A stretch of 64,000 nucleotides of DNA from Rhizobium sp. BK376 (GCF_004341625.1 NZ_SLZG01000022.1:1-64000); one strand, 5' to 3'; shown: positions 35,023 through 44,807, counted from the first letter of the stretch. Notes: a model not told the origin generated them from the sequence alone. Program-made: numbers and translations.

Positions 35023-35477
35023 ACCCACTGCTGCATATGCTAGAGATCTCGTGATGCGGAAAGCTTTGCCGCTGCTGCGCGGTGCCGGCGTATAAACTCG
35101 AAATGATCCTTCTCAATCTCCTTTATTGATGCCGCACGACCCCTGCTTGCATTGTGGCCGAGATACTTTCATTGCTCTCTCTTTGAGTTGCAGGCGTTAA
35201 CCAACAATACTTTCTTTCTCGCATTTTATCCTGCCCAATACTTGAGCAGAGAATTTCACGGTATAACGATTAATCGGCTCAAGAGGCTAACTATAGTTGT
35301 TTCATCCTGGTACATATCTGCCGCACCGCGAAACTATTGCCGAAGTAGTGGGCACTATTTCATAACGAATGGGCAATAGGGAGGCAGAAGAGCTCGACGT
35401 ATCTTATATTGCTAATTTTTCATTAAATGGCTAATGCCTCCTTAACGTTGCGTCAGTATCGCGTATAGGAGCAGGAA
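35023..35477. other. AT-rich intergenic region upstream of the cellulose operon
   Basis: Visibly richer in A and T than the flanks (for example 35395-35460). It presumably carries the bcsA promoter. No protein-coding frame, hairpin or anaerobox was recognised between 35023 and 35477. The bcsA start is preceded by AGGAGCAGGAA. Confidence 0.5.
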
Positions 35478-37721
35478 ATGAGTAAAGCTTTATCATTTAT
35501 TCTGTGGTCGTTCAGTACTGCCTTAGCGGTATTTCTGATAACTCAACCACTCGGCAACTCTGTACAGGTCGTTCTATCCGTATTTGTCATCGCCGTACTT
35601 GGCATTATTACGGTCCTGCGATTGGACGGTGTCTGGAGGCACATATTTCTCGCCTTGGGAACCGTTGTCGTCCTCAGATATGCTTACTGGCGTACAACAA
35701 GCACGCTTCCTCCTGTGGAGGATCTATATTCGTTCATACCGGGAATTATACTCTATATCTCAGAAATGTATTGCATCGTGATGCTCGGCATCAGTCTCTT
35801 CGTCGTCTCTGATCCCCTGGATCGGGACCCGGCTCCGAAGCTCGCCGACGAGGAATGCCCGACCGTTGATGTCTTTGTCCCGTCGTATAACGAAAGCCGG
35901 GACATCCTTGCGCTGACGCTGGCCTCCGCCAAAGCCATGCACTATCCGAAGGACAAGTTGAACGTTTTCCTGCTCGATGACGGCGGCACGGATCAGAAGC
36001 GCAATTCGCCGGATCCGGCAGTCTCGGAGGAAGCACATCGCCGCGCCGAAATCCTGAAGGATCTTTGTGCCGATCTGGGCGTCACCTACATGACGCGAGC
36101 CGAAAACGTGCATGCCAAGGCTGGCAACCTCAATAGCGGCCTGATGCGGACGCACAGTGATCTGGTCGTCGTCTTCGACGCCGACCATGCGCCGGAGCGT
36201 AACTTCCTGCGTGAAACCGTCGGATATTTCAGGGACGATGAAAAGCTCTTTCTCGTTCAGACGCCGCACTTCTTTTCCAACCCGGATCCGATCGAGCGCA
36301 ATCTCGGCACCTTCAAGCACATGCCGTCGGAGAACGAGATGTTCTACGGCAAGGTTCAGAAGGGTCTCGACCGCTGGAACGCCTCCTTTTTCTGCGGTTC
36401 CGCAGCCGTCCTGCGCCGCGAGGCGCTCGAAGAAGTCGGTGGCTTCTCGGGCATTACCATCACCGAGGATTGTGAAACGGCCCTCGAGCTTCATTCGCGC
36501 GGCTGGAACAGCGTCTATGTCGACAAGCCGCTGATCTCAGGCCTGCAGCCGGAAACCTTTGCAAGCTTCATCGGGCAGCGTTCGCGGTGGTGCCGGGGCA
36601 TGATCCAGATCCTGCTTCTGAAGAATCCACTCTTCAAGGCCGGTCTGACCCTGCCACAGCGCGTCTGTTATCTGTCGAGCGCTCTGTTCTGGTTCTTCCC
36701 CTTCATGCGGGCGATTTTCTTCTTCGCGCCGCTGCTGTTCATCATCTTCAACATGAAGATCTTCATCGCCTCGTCCGAAGACTTCATGGCCCACACGGTC
36801 ACCTATCTGATCGTCGGCGAAATGATCCGAAACTATCTCTATGGCAGCGTGCGCTGGCCCTGGATTTCGGAACTCTACGAATATGTCCAGTCCGTCTATC
36901 TGGTTCGCGCCATCATCAGCGTCATCCTGCAGCCGCGCCGGCCAACCTTCAACGTCACGGCCAAGGGGCAGATGACGAAGGGAGATCATCTCTCCGAACT
37001 GGCAATGCCGTATTTCGCGATCTTCGCCTTGCTCGGCGCAACGCTCTTCGTGGCAGCCTATCGCTACACGACCGAGCCTGAGATCAGCGGTCTCCTGCTC
37101 ATCGTCGGCGGCTGGAACTGGTTCAACCTGATCATTGCCGGCGCAGCGCTCGGCGTGGTGACGGAAAAGCGCAGCGATGTCTCCGGCATCGAGCTGCCGA
37201 CCAATGCCAATGTCGACTTGATTTTCGGGGATGCGATCGTGAGCGGCTCGATCAGCCAGGCATCCGCGTCCGGCGCTACGCTCGTGCTCAAGCAGGCGCC
37301 TGGCATCTCGCTTCGCAAGGGCGATTACGGCCGCCTGTCGCTGCTTTCGCTGCCGCCGGAACTCATCGTGCCGACGATGCCGATCACGATTGGTGCTCAA
37401 ACCGGTCTCGAAAACGGTGAGATCAGCCTGAAGTTCGATCCGGATCCGCATCACTATCCGATCATAGCAGAGCTTATCCTGCGCGATCTGACCCAGGTCC
37501 GTGGCCTGCGCACCATGCGCCAGAAGCGCCGCAGCCTCGTTGGCTCGAGCCTCGCCTTTATCCGCTGGGCGGTGACCTGTCCGTTCACAGCCCTCGGCCT
37601 TGCGATGACCAGCGGATCCGCAGACGCAACCATGAAGCAGCAGAAGATCACTCAAGCCCCTGCGGCAGGCAATGCGCCCCAGGCAGCGGCTTCCGTCAAC
37701 GCGAAGGGAGGTGTGTTGTGA
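35478..37721 (+). CDS. bcsA: Cellulose synthase catalytic subunit BcsA
   Basis: A 747-residue inner-membrane glycosyltransferase 2 that polymerises UDP-glucose and extrudes the glucan. Seen: two N-terminal membrane clusters; VPSYNES (134-140); LLDDGG (165-170); DAD substrate/metal motif (FDADHAP, residues 233-239); TED (329-331, catalytic base); QRSRW (367-371, product binding); then four or so helices and a C-terminal domain from about 560. That domain looks like PilZ by position, but the c-di-GMP-binding RxxxR is not seen at the expected place (VTEKRSDVSGIELP) and the D of DxSxxG is replaced (SQASASGA). Overlaps bcsB by GTGA (coupling). Ala-rich 30-residue tail after 710. Confidence 0.95.
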   Translation: MSKALSFILWSFSTALAVFLITQPLGNSVQVVLSVFVIAVLGIITVLRLDGVWRHIFLALGTVVVLRYAYWRTTSTLPPVEDLYSFIPGIILYISEMYCIVMLGISLFVVSDPLDRDPAPKLADEECPTVDVFVPSYNESRDILALTLASAKAMHYPKDKLNVFLLDDGGTDQKRNSPDPAVSEEAHRRAEILKDLCADLGVTYMTRAENVHAKAGNLNSGLMRTHSDLVVVFDADHAPERNFLRETVGYFRDDEKLFLVQTPHFFSNPDPIERNLGTFKHMPSENEMFYGKVQKGLDRWNASFFCGSAAVLRREALEEVGGFSGITITEDCETALELHSRGWNSVYVDKPLISGLQPETFASFIGQRSRWCRGMIQILLLKNPLFKAGLTLPQRVCYLSSALFWFFPFMRAIFFFAPLLFIIFNMKIFIASSEDFMAHTVTYLIVGEMIRNYLYGSVRWPWISELYEYVQSVYLVRAIISVILQPRRPTFNVTAKGQMTKGDHLSELAMPYFAIFALLGATLFVAAYRYTTEPEISGLLLIVGGWNWFNLIIAGAALGVVTEKRSDVSGIELPTNANVDLIFGDAIVSGSISQASASGATLVLKQAPGISLRKGDYGRLSLLSLPPELIVPTMPITIGAQTGLENGEISLKFDPDPHHYPIIAELILRDLTQVRGLRTMRQKRRSLVGSSLAFIRWAVTCPFTALGLAMTSGSADATMKQQKITQAPAAGNAPQAAASVNAKGGVL

Positions 37722-40102
37722 GTTCTCTCGTTCGGTACAAAATCGCCATGGCAGGCGTTGCGCTTGCGGCGCTGACATCAGGCGCAATGGCAGAGGATGC
37801 GGGCTTTTCGTTGTCGGATATTGCCGTCAAGCAGGCCGCCACGTCTCAGCCTGTTGCCGATGAGGGCAATCTACGGCGCATCGCCGGCGACCGCAGCGCC
37901 TTCTTCTTCAACGGCGAAAGCGCCAGCAGCGAATATCCGTTCTATGCGCTGCCGGCCGAAATCGCGGGCGCCACCAAATTGGTGCTGACGCTGCAGACGG
38001 CCATTTCGGCAGCGCCGGAGCGGTCCCAACTGCGCGTCTTCGTCAACGACCAGGAGCTTGGCAGCGTCCATCTGACTGCAGGCGACGCCCATCGCGTCGA
38101 GTTCAACGTCCCGAACGGTCTCATCCAGCCGGGATACAACGCGGTTTCTGTCCTCGTCGAGCAAAAGCATCGCGTCGACTGCTCGATCGATGCCACCTAT
38201 GAACTCTGGACGCAGATCGATCCGGAAAGGAGCGGATTCGTCTTCTCGGGCGCGACCCGCAGCGACGCGGCCTCGATGCCCGATCTCATCGCGCTTGGCG
38301 GCATCGCCAACGGCCGCACGCCGATCCGTGGACATCTCGTCCAGGGCGCCGACAGCGTCGACATCGACCGCACCACCTCGGTCATCCAGTCACTGTCGAT
38401 CATCGGCAGCTTCGATCGCCCGACGGTCAAGCTCACCCATGACGTCTCCAACGAGCCTGGCATCGATGTCGTCGTCGGAACCTACGGCACGGTGCGCGAC
38501 ATCGTCGGCGACGATGCGACCAGGAACCTGAAGGATGGCATCAGTGTTCGCTCGTCGTCCGACGGCAACCGCAAGATGCTGCTGGTAACCGGTCGCTCGG
38601 CGAGCGACGTCGATGCCGCCGTCACACTTCTGACAGCTGAGGCCGAAAAACAGCAGCACGACGGCACGCCGCAGGGCCTGCGGGCGCTCACCAACATGAA
38701 GGGCCGCCTGCTCGATCCGAATTCCCAGGTGCCGCTGCGCAATCTGGGTTTCATCACCCAGCCGTTCTCGGGCCGGCTTTACAAGGAGCAGGTCAATTTC
38801 TCGATGCCGTCGGACTTCTATCCCGGCGACTATTCGGCTCTCGTCCTGCATCTTAACGCACAATATGCGGCTGGCCTTTCCAAGGATGCGGAACTCGTGG
38901 TGCGCGCCAACAACGAGGTGGTCTCCGACATTCCGCTCGGTGCCGGCAAAAGCGGTCTTATCCGCGATCAGCGTCTTCCCATTCCGCTGAACAAGCTGCG
39001 CCCGGGCGAGAACACCATCACGTTCGAAGCCCGCCTGCCGTCCGCCGCCGATGTCGTCTGCGACCCGGTCGCCAATCTGCAGGAGCGTCCGCGGCTGTTG
39101 ATATCGGGCGACAGCTTCCTCGAAATCCCGAATTTCGCCCGAGTCGGGCGCTATCCGGATATCGCCGCGCTGGTCTCCGGCTCGTCGCTGAAGAGCAAGG
39201 GCAATTCGGCAGCGCCGCTGCCGGTCTTCGTTCCGCGCCTCAACTCGCCGGCGCTCGATACGGCCGCATCCTTCCTTGCCAAGATGGCCTATTCCTCCGG
39301 CCATGTCCTGTCGGTCGATATCACGCCCGTGATGCCGGATGCCCAGCAGCCGACCGTCATGGCCTTCGGCAGCTATGGCGACCTGCCTCCGGAAATGACC
39401 GAGAAGCTCGGTCTCGATCTTGAAGGATTTGCCGCCGGCGCAAACCTTGGTGCCGCAAGCGCTAGCAACGCAGCAGCCCAGTCGACGGCGCTTGCGCCGG
39501 CGGTGGCGGCGCAGATCCAGGCGCCCGCGCTTGATGCCGCAAGCGACGGGCATTCCTTCGCGACGGATGCTGAGACCAGCTTGCCCGTCGACCGGATCAC
39601 CAGGATTGCGGGGAGACTGGCGCAAAAGGCCGGCCAAGGCATCGACAGGGTGACGCATTTCGCCGCGCAGACGCTCTCCACGCTGCCCTTCAACCTGCCG
39701 GGCACGACGGCAGCCCGCCGCAGCCACTACCAGCCCGCGGCAAAGGCCTCCTTCATGATCGCGCAGAGCGAAGTCGATCCGGGCGGCGCCTGGACCGTCA
39801 TCACGGCGCCGACCAACGCGCAGCTCAATGAGGGTCTCGACACCGTCATGGGGCGCACGACCTGGAGCCGCCTCAACGGTTCGATCCAGTCGTTCAGCGC
39901 CAGCGGCGAGGTCGTGGATCAGGTCGATCCGCAACGCGTCGGCCTCTTCCAGACGCAAGCGGCAACCATCGGCAATCTTCGCCTCGTGGTCGCCGGCTGG
40001 TTTTCCAACCATGTCTGGGAATATACGCTCGCCCAGATCGGCGCCGCCATCATGCTCGGCATCTCGACGTTCCTGCTGCTCAAGCTGGGGCGCAACCGAT
40101 GA
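37718..40102 (+). CDS. bcsB: Cellulose synthase regulatory/periplasmic subunit BcsB
   Basis: A 794-residue subunit with a signal-like N-terminus (GVALAALTSGAMA, about 12-24), two carbohydrate-binding/flavodoxin-like modules typical of BcsB (FFFNGESASSEYPFYALP; VNFSMPSDFYPGDYSALVLHL) and one C-terminal transmembrane helix (IGAAIMLGISTFLLLKL) that packs against BcsA. It guides the nascent glucan through the periplasm and is required for BcsA activity. GTG start overlapping the bcsA stop; ATGA overlap with bcsZ. An Ala-rich linker (about residues 570-620) precedes the last module. Confidence 0.93.
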   Translation: MSSLVRYKIAMAGVALAALTSGAMAEDAGFSLSDIAVKQAATSQPVADEGNLRRIAGDRSAFFFNGESASSEYPFYALPAEIAGATKLVLTLQTAISAAPERSQLRVFVNDQELGSVHLTAGDAHRVEFNVPNGLIQPGYNAVSVLVEQKHRVDCSIDATYELWTQIDPERSGFVFSGATRSDAASMPDLIALGGIANGRTPIRGHLVQGADSVDIDRTTSVIQSLSIIGSFDRPTVKLTHDVSNEPGIDVVVGTYGTVRDIVGDDATRNLKDGISVRSSSDGNRKMLLVTGRSASDVDAAVTLLTAEAEKQQHDGTPQGLRALTNMKGRLLDPNSQVPLRNLGFITQPFSGRLYKEQVNFSMPSDFYPGDYSALVLHLNAQYAAGLSKDAELVVRANNEVVSDIPLGAGKSGLIRDQRLPIPLNKLRPGENTITFEARLPSAADVVCDPVANLQERPRLLISGDSFLEIPNFARVGRYPDIAALVSGSSLKSKGNSAAPLPVFVPRLNSPALDTAASFLAKMAYSSGHVLSVDITPVMPDAQQPTVMAFGSYGDLPPEMTEKLGLDLEGFAAGANLGAASASNAAAQSTALAPAVAAQIQAPALDAASDGHSFATDAETSLPVDRITRIAGRLAQKAGQGIDRVTHFAAQTLSTLPFNLPGTTAARRSHYQPAAKASFMIAQSEVDPGGAWTVITAPTNAQLNEGLDTVMGRTTWSRLNGSIQSFSASGEVVDQVDPQRVGLFQTQAATIGNLRLVVAGWFSNHVWEYTLAQIGAAIMLGISTFLLLKLGRNR

Positions 40103-41202
40103 GCAGGAGGAATGTCTGCAACAGGCTGGTCGGGGTCGCCAGTGTTCTCGCCTGTTTGCTTTGGTTCACCGACGTACAGGCAGCGCAGACCTCTGAACCC
40201 GCCCTGATCCCGGCCGACTACGTGTCGGGGGCCTGGCTTCTCTACCATGATAAATATGTCGGTTCTGACGGCCGGGTGATCGATACGAGGGCAAATAGCA
40301 TCAGTCACAGCGAAGGGCAGGGCTATGGTATGCTGCTTGCCGTCAAAGCCGACGACCGCCGCAGCTTCGACAGGATCTGGGCCTGGACGAAGGTCAATCT
40401 CTATGTCCGTGGAGATGGTCTGGCGTCCTGGCGCTGGGATCCGGCCTCGACGCCGCATGTCACGGACGAGAACAATGCGACCGACGGTGATCTCCTGATC
40501 GCCTGGGCGCTCTCGCTCGCGGCACAAAAGTGGCAGAATGGCGGATATCGCGAGGCTGCGCAGGCGATCGCCGGCGCGATCGCCAAGAATGTCGTCGTCG
40601 ACAGTTCCTACGGCAAGATCCTGCTGCCGGGCATTCACGGCTTTTCCAGCAAGGACCAGCCGGACGGGCCGATCGTCAATCTGTCCTATTGGGTGTTTCC
40701 GGCCATCCGGGATCTTGGCGCCGTCTCTGCTGCCTTTCCAGCCGAGGAGCTGATCAAGACTGGGCTCGAGCTGACGCGAGACGCGCGCTTCGGGCCTGCG
40801 GCGCTGCCGTCGGACTGGATATCGCTCGCATCGGCCAGACCGGTTCCGGCGCGAGATTATCCAGCGCAGTTCGGCCACGATGCCATCCGCGTACCGCTCT
40901 ATCTCGCCTGGTATTCCCGCGACTATCCGGACGTCCTTGGCACCTATGAGAAAAGCTGGCGCAATGCGCGCGAGCCCTCGGTCGCCGTCATCGAGCTTGC
41001 CACGGCAACGCCGATCGCCGGCATGGGTGATCCCGGCTACGTCGCCGTCGCCGACCTGGTCTCCTGCAGCGTCGGCAGCGAAAAGACCGCTGATCGAGCC
41101 GCAGCCTTCCAGACCACCGATTACTACCCTTCGACCCTGCATCTCCTCAGTCTCATCGCTCTCGCGGAAAGGTATCCCCGATGCTTGCCAGATCTTCAGT
41201 AA
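40099..41202 (+). CDS. bcsZ: Endo-beta-1,4-glucanase BcsZ (GH8, CelC)
   Basis: A 367-residue periplasmic GH8 cellulase. It has a signal peptide (NRLVGVASVLACLLWFTDVQA) and GH8 motifs: SHSEGQGYGMLLAV with the acid Glu (about residue 72), NATDGDLLIAWAL with the catalytic Asp, and PAQFGHDAIRVPLYLAWY. BcsZ trims or edits cellulose during secretion and is needed for normal fibrils in many species; in rhizobia CelC is known to shape root-hair infection and biofilm. Its ATG overlaps the bcsB stop, and its 3' end overlaps the next gene by 22 bp. Confidence 0.92.
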   Translation: MSRRNVCNRLVGVASVLACLLWFTDVQAAQTSEPALIPADYVSGAWLLYHDKYVGSDGRVIDTRANSISHSEGQGYGMLLAVKADDRRSFDRIWAWTKVNLYVRGDGLASWRWDPASTPHVTDENNATDGDLLIAWALSLAAQKWQNGGYREAAQAIAGAIAKNVVVDSSYGKILLPGIHGFSSKDQPDGPIVNLSYWVFPAIRDLGAVSAAFPAEELIKTGLELTRDARFGPAALPSDWISLASARPVPARDYPAQFGHDAIRVPLYLAWYSRDYPDVLGTYEKSWRNAREPSVAVIELATATPIAGMGDPGYVAVADLVSCSVGSEKTADRAAAFQTTDYYPSTLHLLSLIALAERYPRCLPDLQ

Positions 41203-43019
41203 AAACGGTTCTGCTATGCGGCTGCGCGATCCTCGTGCTGCCGGTCCTGTCGCAAGTTGTCTCCACCCAGGCGGGCGACATGTCGCCCTTCGCAAGCCCG
41301 GCTCCCGTCGTTCCGATTTCGGCGGAAGCAGGCTCGATGGCCATTCTGCCGATTGACCGGACGGCGCAGACGAGCGCGCAGCCGGCGGCCTCTGTCCCGG
41401 TCATGCCTGTCACGCCGCAGGCTGCGTCCTTAGGTCAGTCGGCCATGATGCCGTCGCCGCAGGATCCGAAGGTGCTGAACGTCGCGCCCGGTGAAAATCC
41501 GTTCGCCCCCTCGGCTCCGCCGGTGGCCGTTCCGTCCGCGGCTCCGCAGGCGCAAATGGTTTCGACAGGCGCCAAGATGCTGCCGGCTGTCTTGCCGCCT
41601 CCTGCTGCGTCCGCAGGCGAGAACCCGTTTATGAGCGCCACTCCGGCGCCGAAATCTGCGACCGATGCGGCTGCCGCTGCGCAGGATCCGAAGGTCGACG
41701 ACACGGCTCTTCGCTATTATGCCTCGACCCGCGACCTGAAGCGTCTCGGCGCCGAACTGCGCCGCCTCAAGGCTCTCTATCCGAACTGGGAGCCGCCGGA
41801 AAATCTGTTCGACCAGGCTGCCACCGTCGACGAGCAGCCGCTCTGGGACATGTACGCCCAGGGCAATTATACCGGCATCCGTGCCGAGCTCGCCCGGCTT
41901 CAGACCGCCAATCCGCAGTGGAAGCCTTCGGCTGACCTGTTGAAGAAGCTCTCTCTGGCGGAATCGCGCAAGGTCATCGACCGGGCCTATGGCCAGGGGA
42001 ACTGGCCGCAGGTGATCAGCACCGCCGGCCAGCAGCCCGACCTTCTGGTCTGTGGCGACATGAACACGATGTGGCAAGTCGGTGAGGCGCTCGCCAAGAC
42101 GCGCGACTTCAACCACTCCTTCGAGCTCTACAAATATATCCTGACGCGTTGCGATGGTACGCCCGAACGCCTTGCAACGATGCAGAAGGCAAGCCTGCTT
42201 CTGCCGGATGTCGGCATCAAGTCGCTGCTCGCCTTCGGCCGCACCCTGTCCGACGGCAAGTCGGAATTCGTTAGCATCGCCTTTGATGGCCTTCGTCGGC
42301 GCATGGGGCAGGCAGCGGCTGCCGATCAGCTGGCGCAGCGCCCGGCGGACCAGGATCTGCAGGCTTTCTCGACCTATGTCCAGAGCGCGCAGTCGGCTGA
42401 CGATGCCGGCCTGTTCGGCTGGTATTACTATTCACAGAGGCAATGGCAGGCAGCCAGCGCCTGGTTCTTGCTTGCCACGCAATACGGTTCCGATCCCAAG
42501 AACATCGAGGGTCTGATCCTCGCGCAGCGTAATCTCGGCAAGGTCGGCGACGCCTATGCGCTTGCCACGCAGAACATGGCCAAGTCGGACGGTATTCGCG
42601 AGCAATATATCGAGATGGTCGCAAGCGCCCTGACCGATAAGGCACCGGTGCTGAAAGTGTCCGGTCAGGATATCGCGACCTTCCGGACCGCCGTCTTCGA
42701 TGCCAAATCAGCCCTGGGCGCGCAGGCGCTGGGTTGGAAGTCGCTGGCCGATAGCGGCGCCAAGGATGCGGCACCGCTCTTTGCGCAGTCCTTTGAATGG
42801 GATGTGACGCAAGGTGGTGTTGTGGGGATGGCGGTCGTGGCCGCGCGCACGAGGGAATATACCAAGCTCGCCTCGCTGAAGGCGGAATATGGCAAGACTT
42901 ACCCGGAACTCGACAACTTCAAGATCTACACCAGGTCGAGGCCGGTTAAAACGGCGCGGGTCGTGCCGATCAAGAGGCCGGAGCACAAAAAGAGCCTGTT
43001 GGCGGCCCTGTTCGAATAG
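41181..43019 (+). CDS. bcsK: Cellulose-operon TPR-like periplasmic protein (BcsK type)
   Basis: A 612-residue protein with an N-terminal hydrophobic signal (VLLCGCAILVLPVLS) and a long Pro/Ala-rich linker (about residues 30-165). A helical-repeat region follows from about 175 (LRYYASTRDLKRLGAELRRLKALYP, WKPSADLLKKLSLAESRK), of TPR/SEL1-like texture, and the C-terminus is basic. In type III bcs operons of rhizobia, bcsABZ is followed by such a protein (BcsK), which replaces the BcsC scaffold/outer-membrane part found in other operons. Start inside bcsZ indicates tight coupling. The name rests on position and repeat architecture. Confidence 0.7.
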   Translation: MLARSSVKTVLLCGCAILVLPVLSQVVSTQAGDMSPFASPAPVVPISAEAGSMAILPIDRTAQTSAQPAASVPVMPVTPQAASLGQSAMMPSPQDPKVLNVAPGENPFAPSAPPVAVPSAAPQAQMVSTGAKMLPAVLPPPAASAGENPFMSATPAPKSATDAAAAAQDPKVDDTALRYYASTRDLKRLGAELRRLKALYPNWEPPENLFDQAATVDEQPLWDMYAQGNYTGIRAELARLQTANPQWKPSADLLKKLSLAESRKVIDRAYGQGNWPQVISTAGQQPDLLVCGDMNTMWQVGEALAKTRDFNHSFELYKYILTRCDGTPERLATMQKASLLLPDVGIKSLLAFGRTLSDGKSEFVSIAFDGLRRRMGQAAAADQLAQRPADQDLQAFSTYVQSAQSADDAGLFGWYYYSQRQWQAASAWFLLATQYGSDPKNIEGLILAQRNLGKVGDAYALATQNMAKSDGIREQYIEMVASALTDKAPVLKVSGQDIATFRTAVFDAKSALGAQALGWKSLADSGAKDAAPLFAQSFEWDVTQGGVVGMAVVAARTREYTKLASLKAEYGKTYPELDNFKIYTRSRPVKTARVVPIKRPEHKKSLLAALFE

Positions 43020-43128
43020 GGCGATGCCCAAGACCGGAGCCATGCGGGAAGATTACCGGATGGCTCAGTCGACCAAGTTGCGTCACGCCGCGTCCGAGGG
43101 GCGCAAAGACACCCGGTCCAGATGGTCT

Positions 43129-43398
43129 TCACTCATGTGATTTGGGCGCACAAACGCTCATCTTGGCGCATTCCGCTGCCTCGACAAAGGCTTGGCGCGC
43201 GGTTTCGCTTGAAACCTGCCCGAGAATGGCGGCAGAGCAAAGTTCGCGCGCCAACTGGTGCTTCTCGCGGGATCCGGCCCAGTCGTTCGCCAGAAACGCC
43301 AGGGCCTCTTTTGGGTCGTGGATGATCTGAGGAGGGCGCGTCCGGACATGGATATAGACCGGCTCGTCCCAGGTCATCACAAGATTCTTTGTAAGCAT
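43129..43398 (-). CDS. DUF982 family protein
   Basis: An 89-residue protein matching the rhizobial DUF982 pattern: WDEPVYIHV, then DPKEALAFLANDW, HQLARELCSAAILGQVSSETARQAFVEAAECA. Function unknown; such genes occur in many copies in Rhizobiales. It lies just after, and opposite to, the cellulose operon. No anaerobox was found in its 170-bp upstream region. Confidence 0.8.
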   Translation of the reverse strand: MLTKNLVMTWDEPVYIHVRTRPPQIIHDPKEALAFLANDWAGSREKHQLARELCSAAILGQVSSETARQAFVEAAECAKMSVCAPKSHE

Positions 43399-43568
43399 TG
43401 CTTCAACCCTCGTTGCGCTGGCCAGTCCGCGTGATAACTATTGTCGCTTGGCAAGGCAAACCCCCGCAGTACGGCAAATGAAACCGCGGCCTTGATGCGA
43501 CCGGCCGCGATAGAAAGCCGACCTTGATCCCGTCGTCCCAGCCGGCGGGCGGCAGCGCCGCCCGGCCA

Positions 43569-44222
43569 TCAGGCTTCACCGATCAAAATCCGGTCTTCCA
43601 GGGTGCTGACGCCAGCTGCTGACCAGGCGGCACGCTCGGCGCGCTTTCGTTCCGAAAAGGTCTGGACAGTGCCCTTCAATGTGACCTTGCTACCGGAGAC
43701 GTCGACCTTAATGGCGCTCGCTTTCAATTCGGCGTCACGCTCAAAGGCGTCTTCGATCCGCTTCTTGATGTCGCTGGCGTCTACGCTTGGGACGATCTCG
43801 ATCCCGTTTCTGACGCCGACGACGCCCTCGAGGTTCCTGACGGCTTTCCAGGCGGCATCCTTTTGATACTGCCACTCCACGGTACCCGTCAGGGTGACGT
43901 AGCCAGCGGCGACCCGGACCTTGATCGCGTCCCTTGGGAGGTTGACGTTCCAGTCGATCATGCTAAGGGCGCGGGCCGCAATCCCGTCGTCGTCCAGGCG
44001 ATTGGCCCCGTGCGGCTGAACCAGGATGTCCTGCGCTATGCCGCGCACGCCCTTGACGCGGGCGGCAACGCGTTCAGCGGCGTCGCGCTCCGAATACGTT
44101 CGGACATGTCCGCCAAGCGTGACGACACCGTCCTTGACGGTGACCGCAACGCTGGCCGCATCGACACTCGGTTCGAAATCCAACTCATCGATGATGCTTT
44201 GTTTCAGAAGATTGTCGTCCAT
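43569..44222 (-). CDS. Triple BON domain protein
   Basis: A 217-residue protein made of three BON (OsmY-like) repeats. Each has the pattern of a short helix, then VTVKDGVVTLGGHVRTYSERDAAERVAARVKGVRGI: first repeat about 10-75, second about 85-150 (VRVAAGYVTLTGTVEWQYQKDAA), third about 158-217 (VDVSGSKVTLKGTVQTFSERKRA). BON domains bind lipid or stabilise membranes; there is no signal peptide. ATG 44222 follows AGAGGAG. Perfect anaerobox about 70 bp upstream. Two paralogues occur at 52483-53130 and 61061-61708. Confidence 0.85.
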   Translation of the reverse strand: MDDNLLKQSIIDELDFEPSVDAASVAVTVKDGVVTLGGHVRTYSERDAAERVAARVKGVRGIAQDILVQPHGANRLDDDGIAARALSMIDWNVNLPRDAIKVRVAAGYVTLTGTVEWQYQKDAAWKAVRNLEGVVGVRNGIEIVPSVDASDIKKRIEDAFERDAELKASAIKVDVSGSKVTLKGTVQTFSERKRAERAAWSAAGVSTLEDRILIGEA

Positions 44223-44285
44223 AACCTGCTCCTCTTGCCTCAATGCGTCGCGACCGGATTCTAGCCTGGCTGCCGACGGATGACT

Positions 44286-44299
44286 TTGACTTCGGTCAA
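44286..44299. promoter_or_regulatory. Anaerobox upstream of the first BON gene
   Basis: TTGACTTCGGTCAA, perfect TTGA-N6-TCAA, centre about 70 bp before the BON start on the minus strand. Confidence 0.7.
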
Positions 44300-44384
44300 C
44301 TGCTCAGCTGCGCGTAAGCAAAGACAAGCCCAATCCGGACCCTTGGCAGTACATGCAACCGATCGGAAAATCCGCAGTCCTCGT

Positions 44385-44711
44385 TCAGCTGGCCGCTTTC
44401 TCCTGCTCGAGGGCCTCGGCTGCTTCATACATCAGCTGGTGCATCTTCTCGCGGATCAGATCTTCATCGACAGCCTGGCTCGCCTGCCTGAAATCACTGA
44501 CGATCTTGTGAACCAGGGTTTCGTCGAGCGGGGACCGGCTACCGATCGCGACGACCTCGTCGGCATAGGCTTTCACATCTTGCTTTCGCATCGAGGCCGC
44601 AGCCCATTCCCCCAGCATCCGGTCGCGACGCCGCCTGGTCTTGAACGAACGTTCAAAGTCGAGAATGTATTTGTCCTCGAGCATCCTTCGGCGGTCCTCG
44701 AACATCGTCAT
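44385..44711 (-). CDS. DUF1476 family protein (ATPase zeta-subunit-like)
   Basis: A 108-residue helical protein with the DUF1476 layout: MFEDRRRMLEDKYILDFERSFKTRRRRDRMLGEWAA marks residues about 3-38, followed by ADEVVA and a C-terminal helix pair ending MHQLMYEAAEAL. In alphaproteobacteria the best-studied member is the zeta subunit, an inhibitor of the F1-ATPase. If this copy works likewise, it would limit ATP hydrolysis when oxygen is short. The chromosomal zeta gene is usually single, so this would be a second, divergent copy. Anaerobox about 103 bp upstream. Confidence 0.75.
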   Translation of the reverse strand: MTMFEDRRRMLEDKYILDFERSFKTRRRRDRMLGEWAAASMRKQDVKAYADEVVAIGSRSPLDETLVHKIVSDFRQASQAVDEDLIREKMHQLMYEAAEALEQEKAAS

Positions 44712-44807
44712 GTGCAGTCCTCCTCGGTTCGTCGTTTGAAGCCGGCGCCGCGCCTTTGATCGGCAGGCGAAGCCGTCTCATAGTATGGCGCGGGCGGGCG
44801 AGCCTCC

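Noticed and set aside
37871..40012. Very long antisense frames opposite bcsB and bcsA (up to 540 codons)
   Set aside because: Typical GC-rich codon shadows: Arg-rich, no domains, and bcsB/bcsA are certain.
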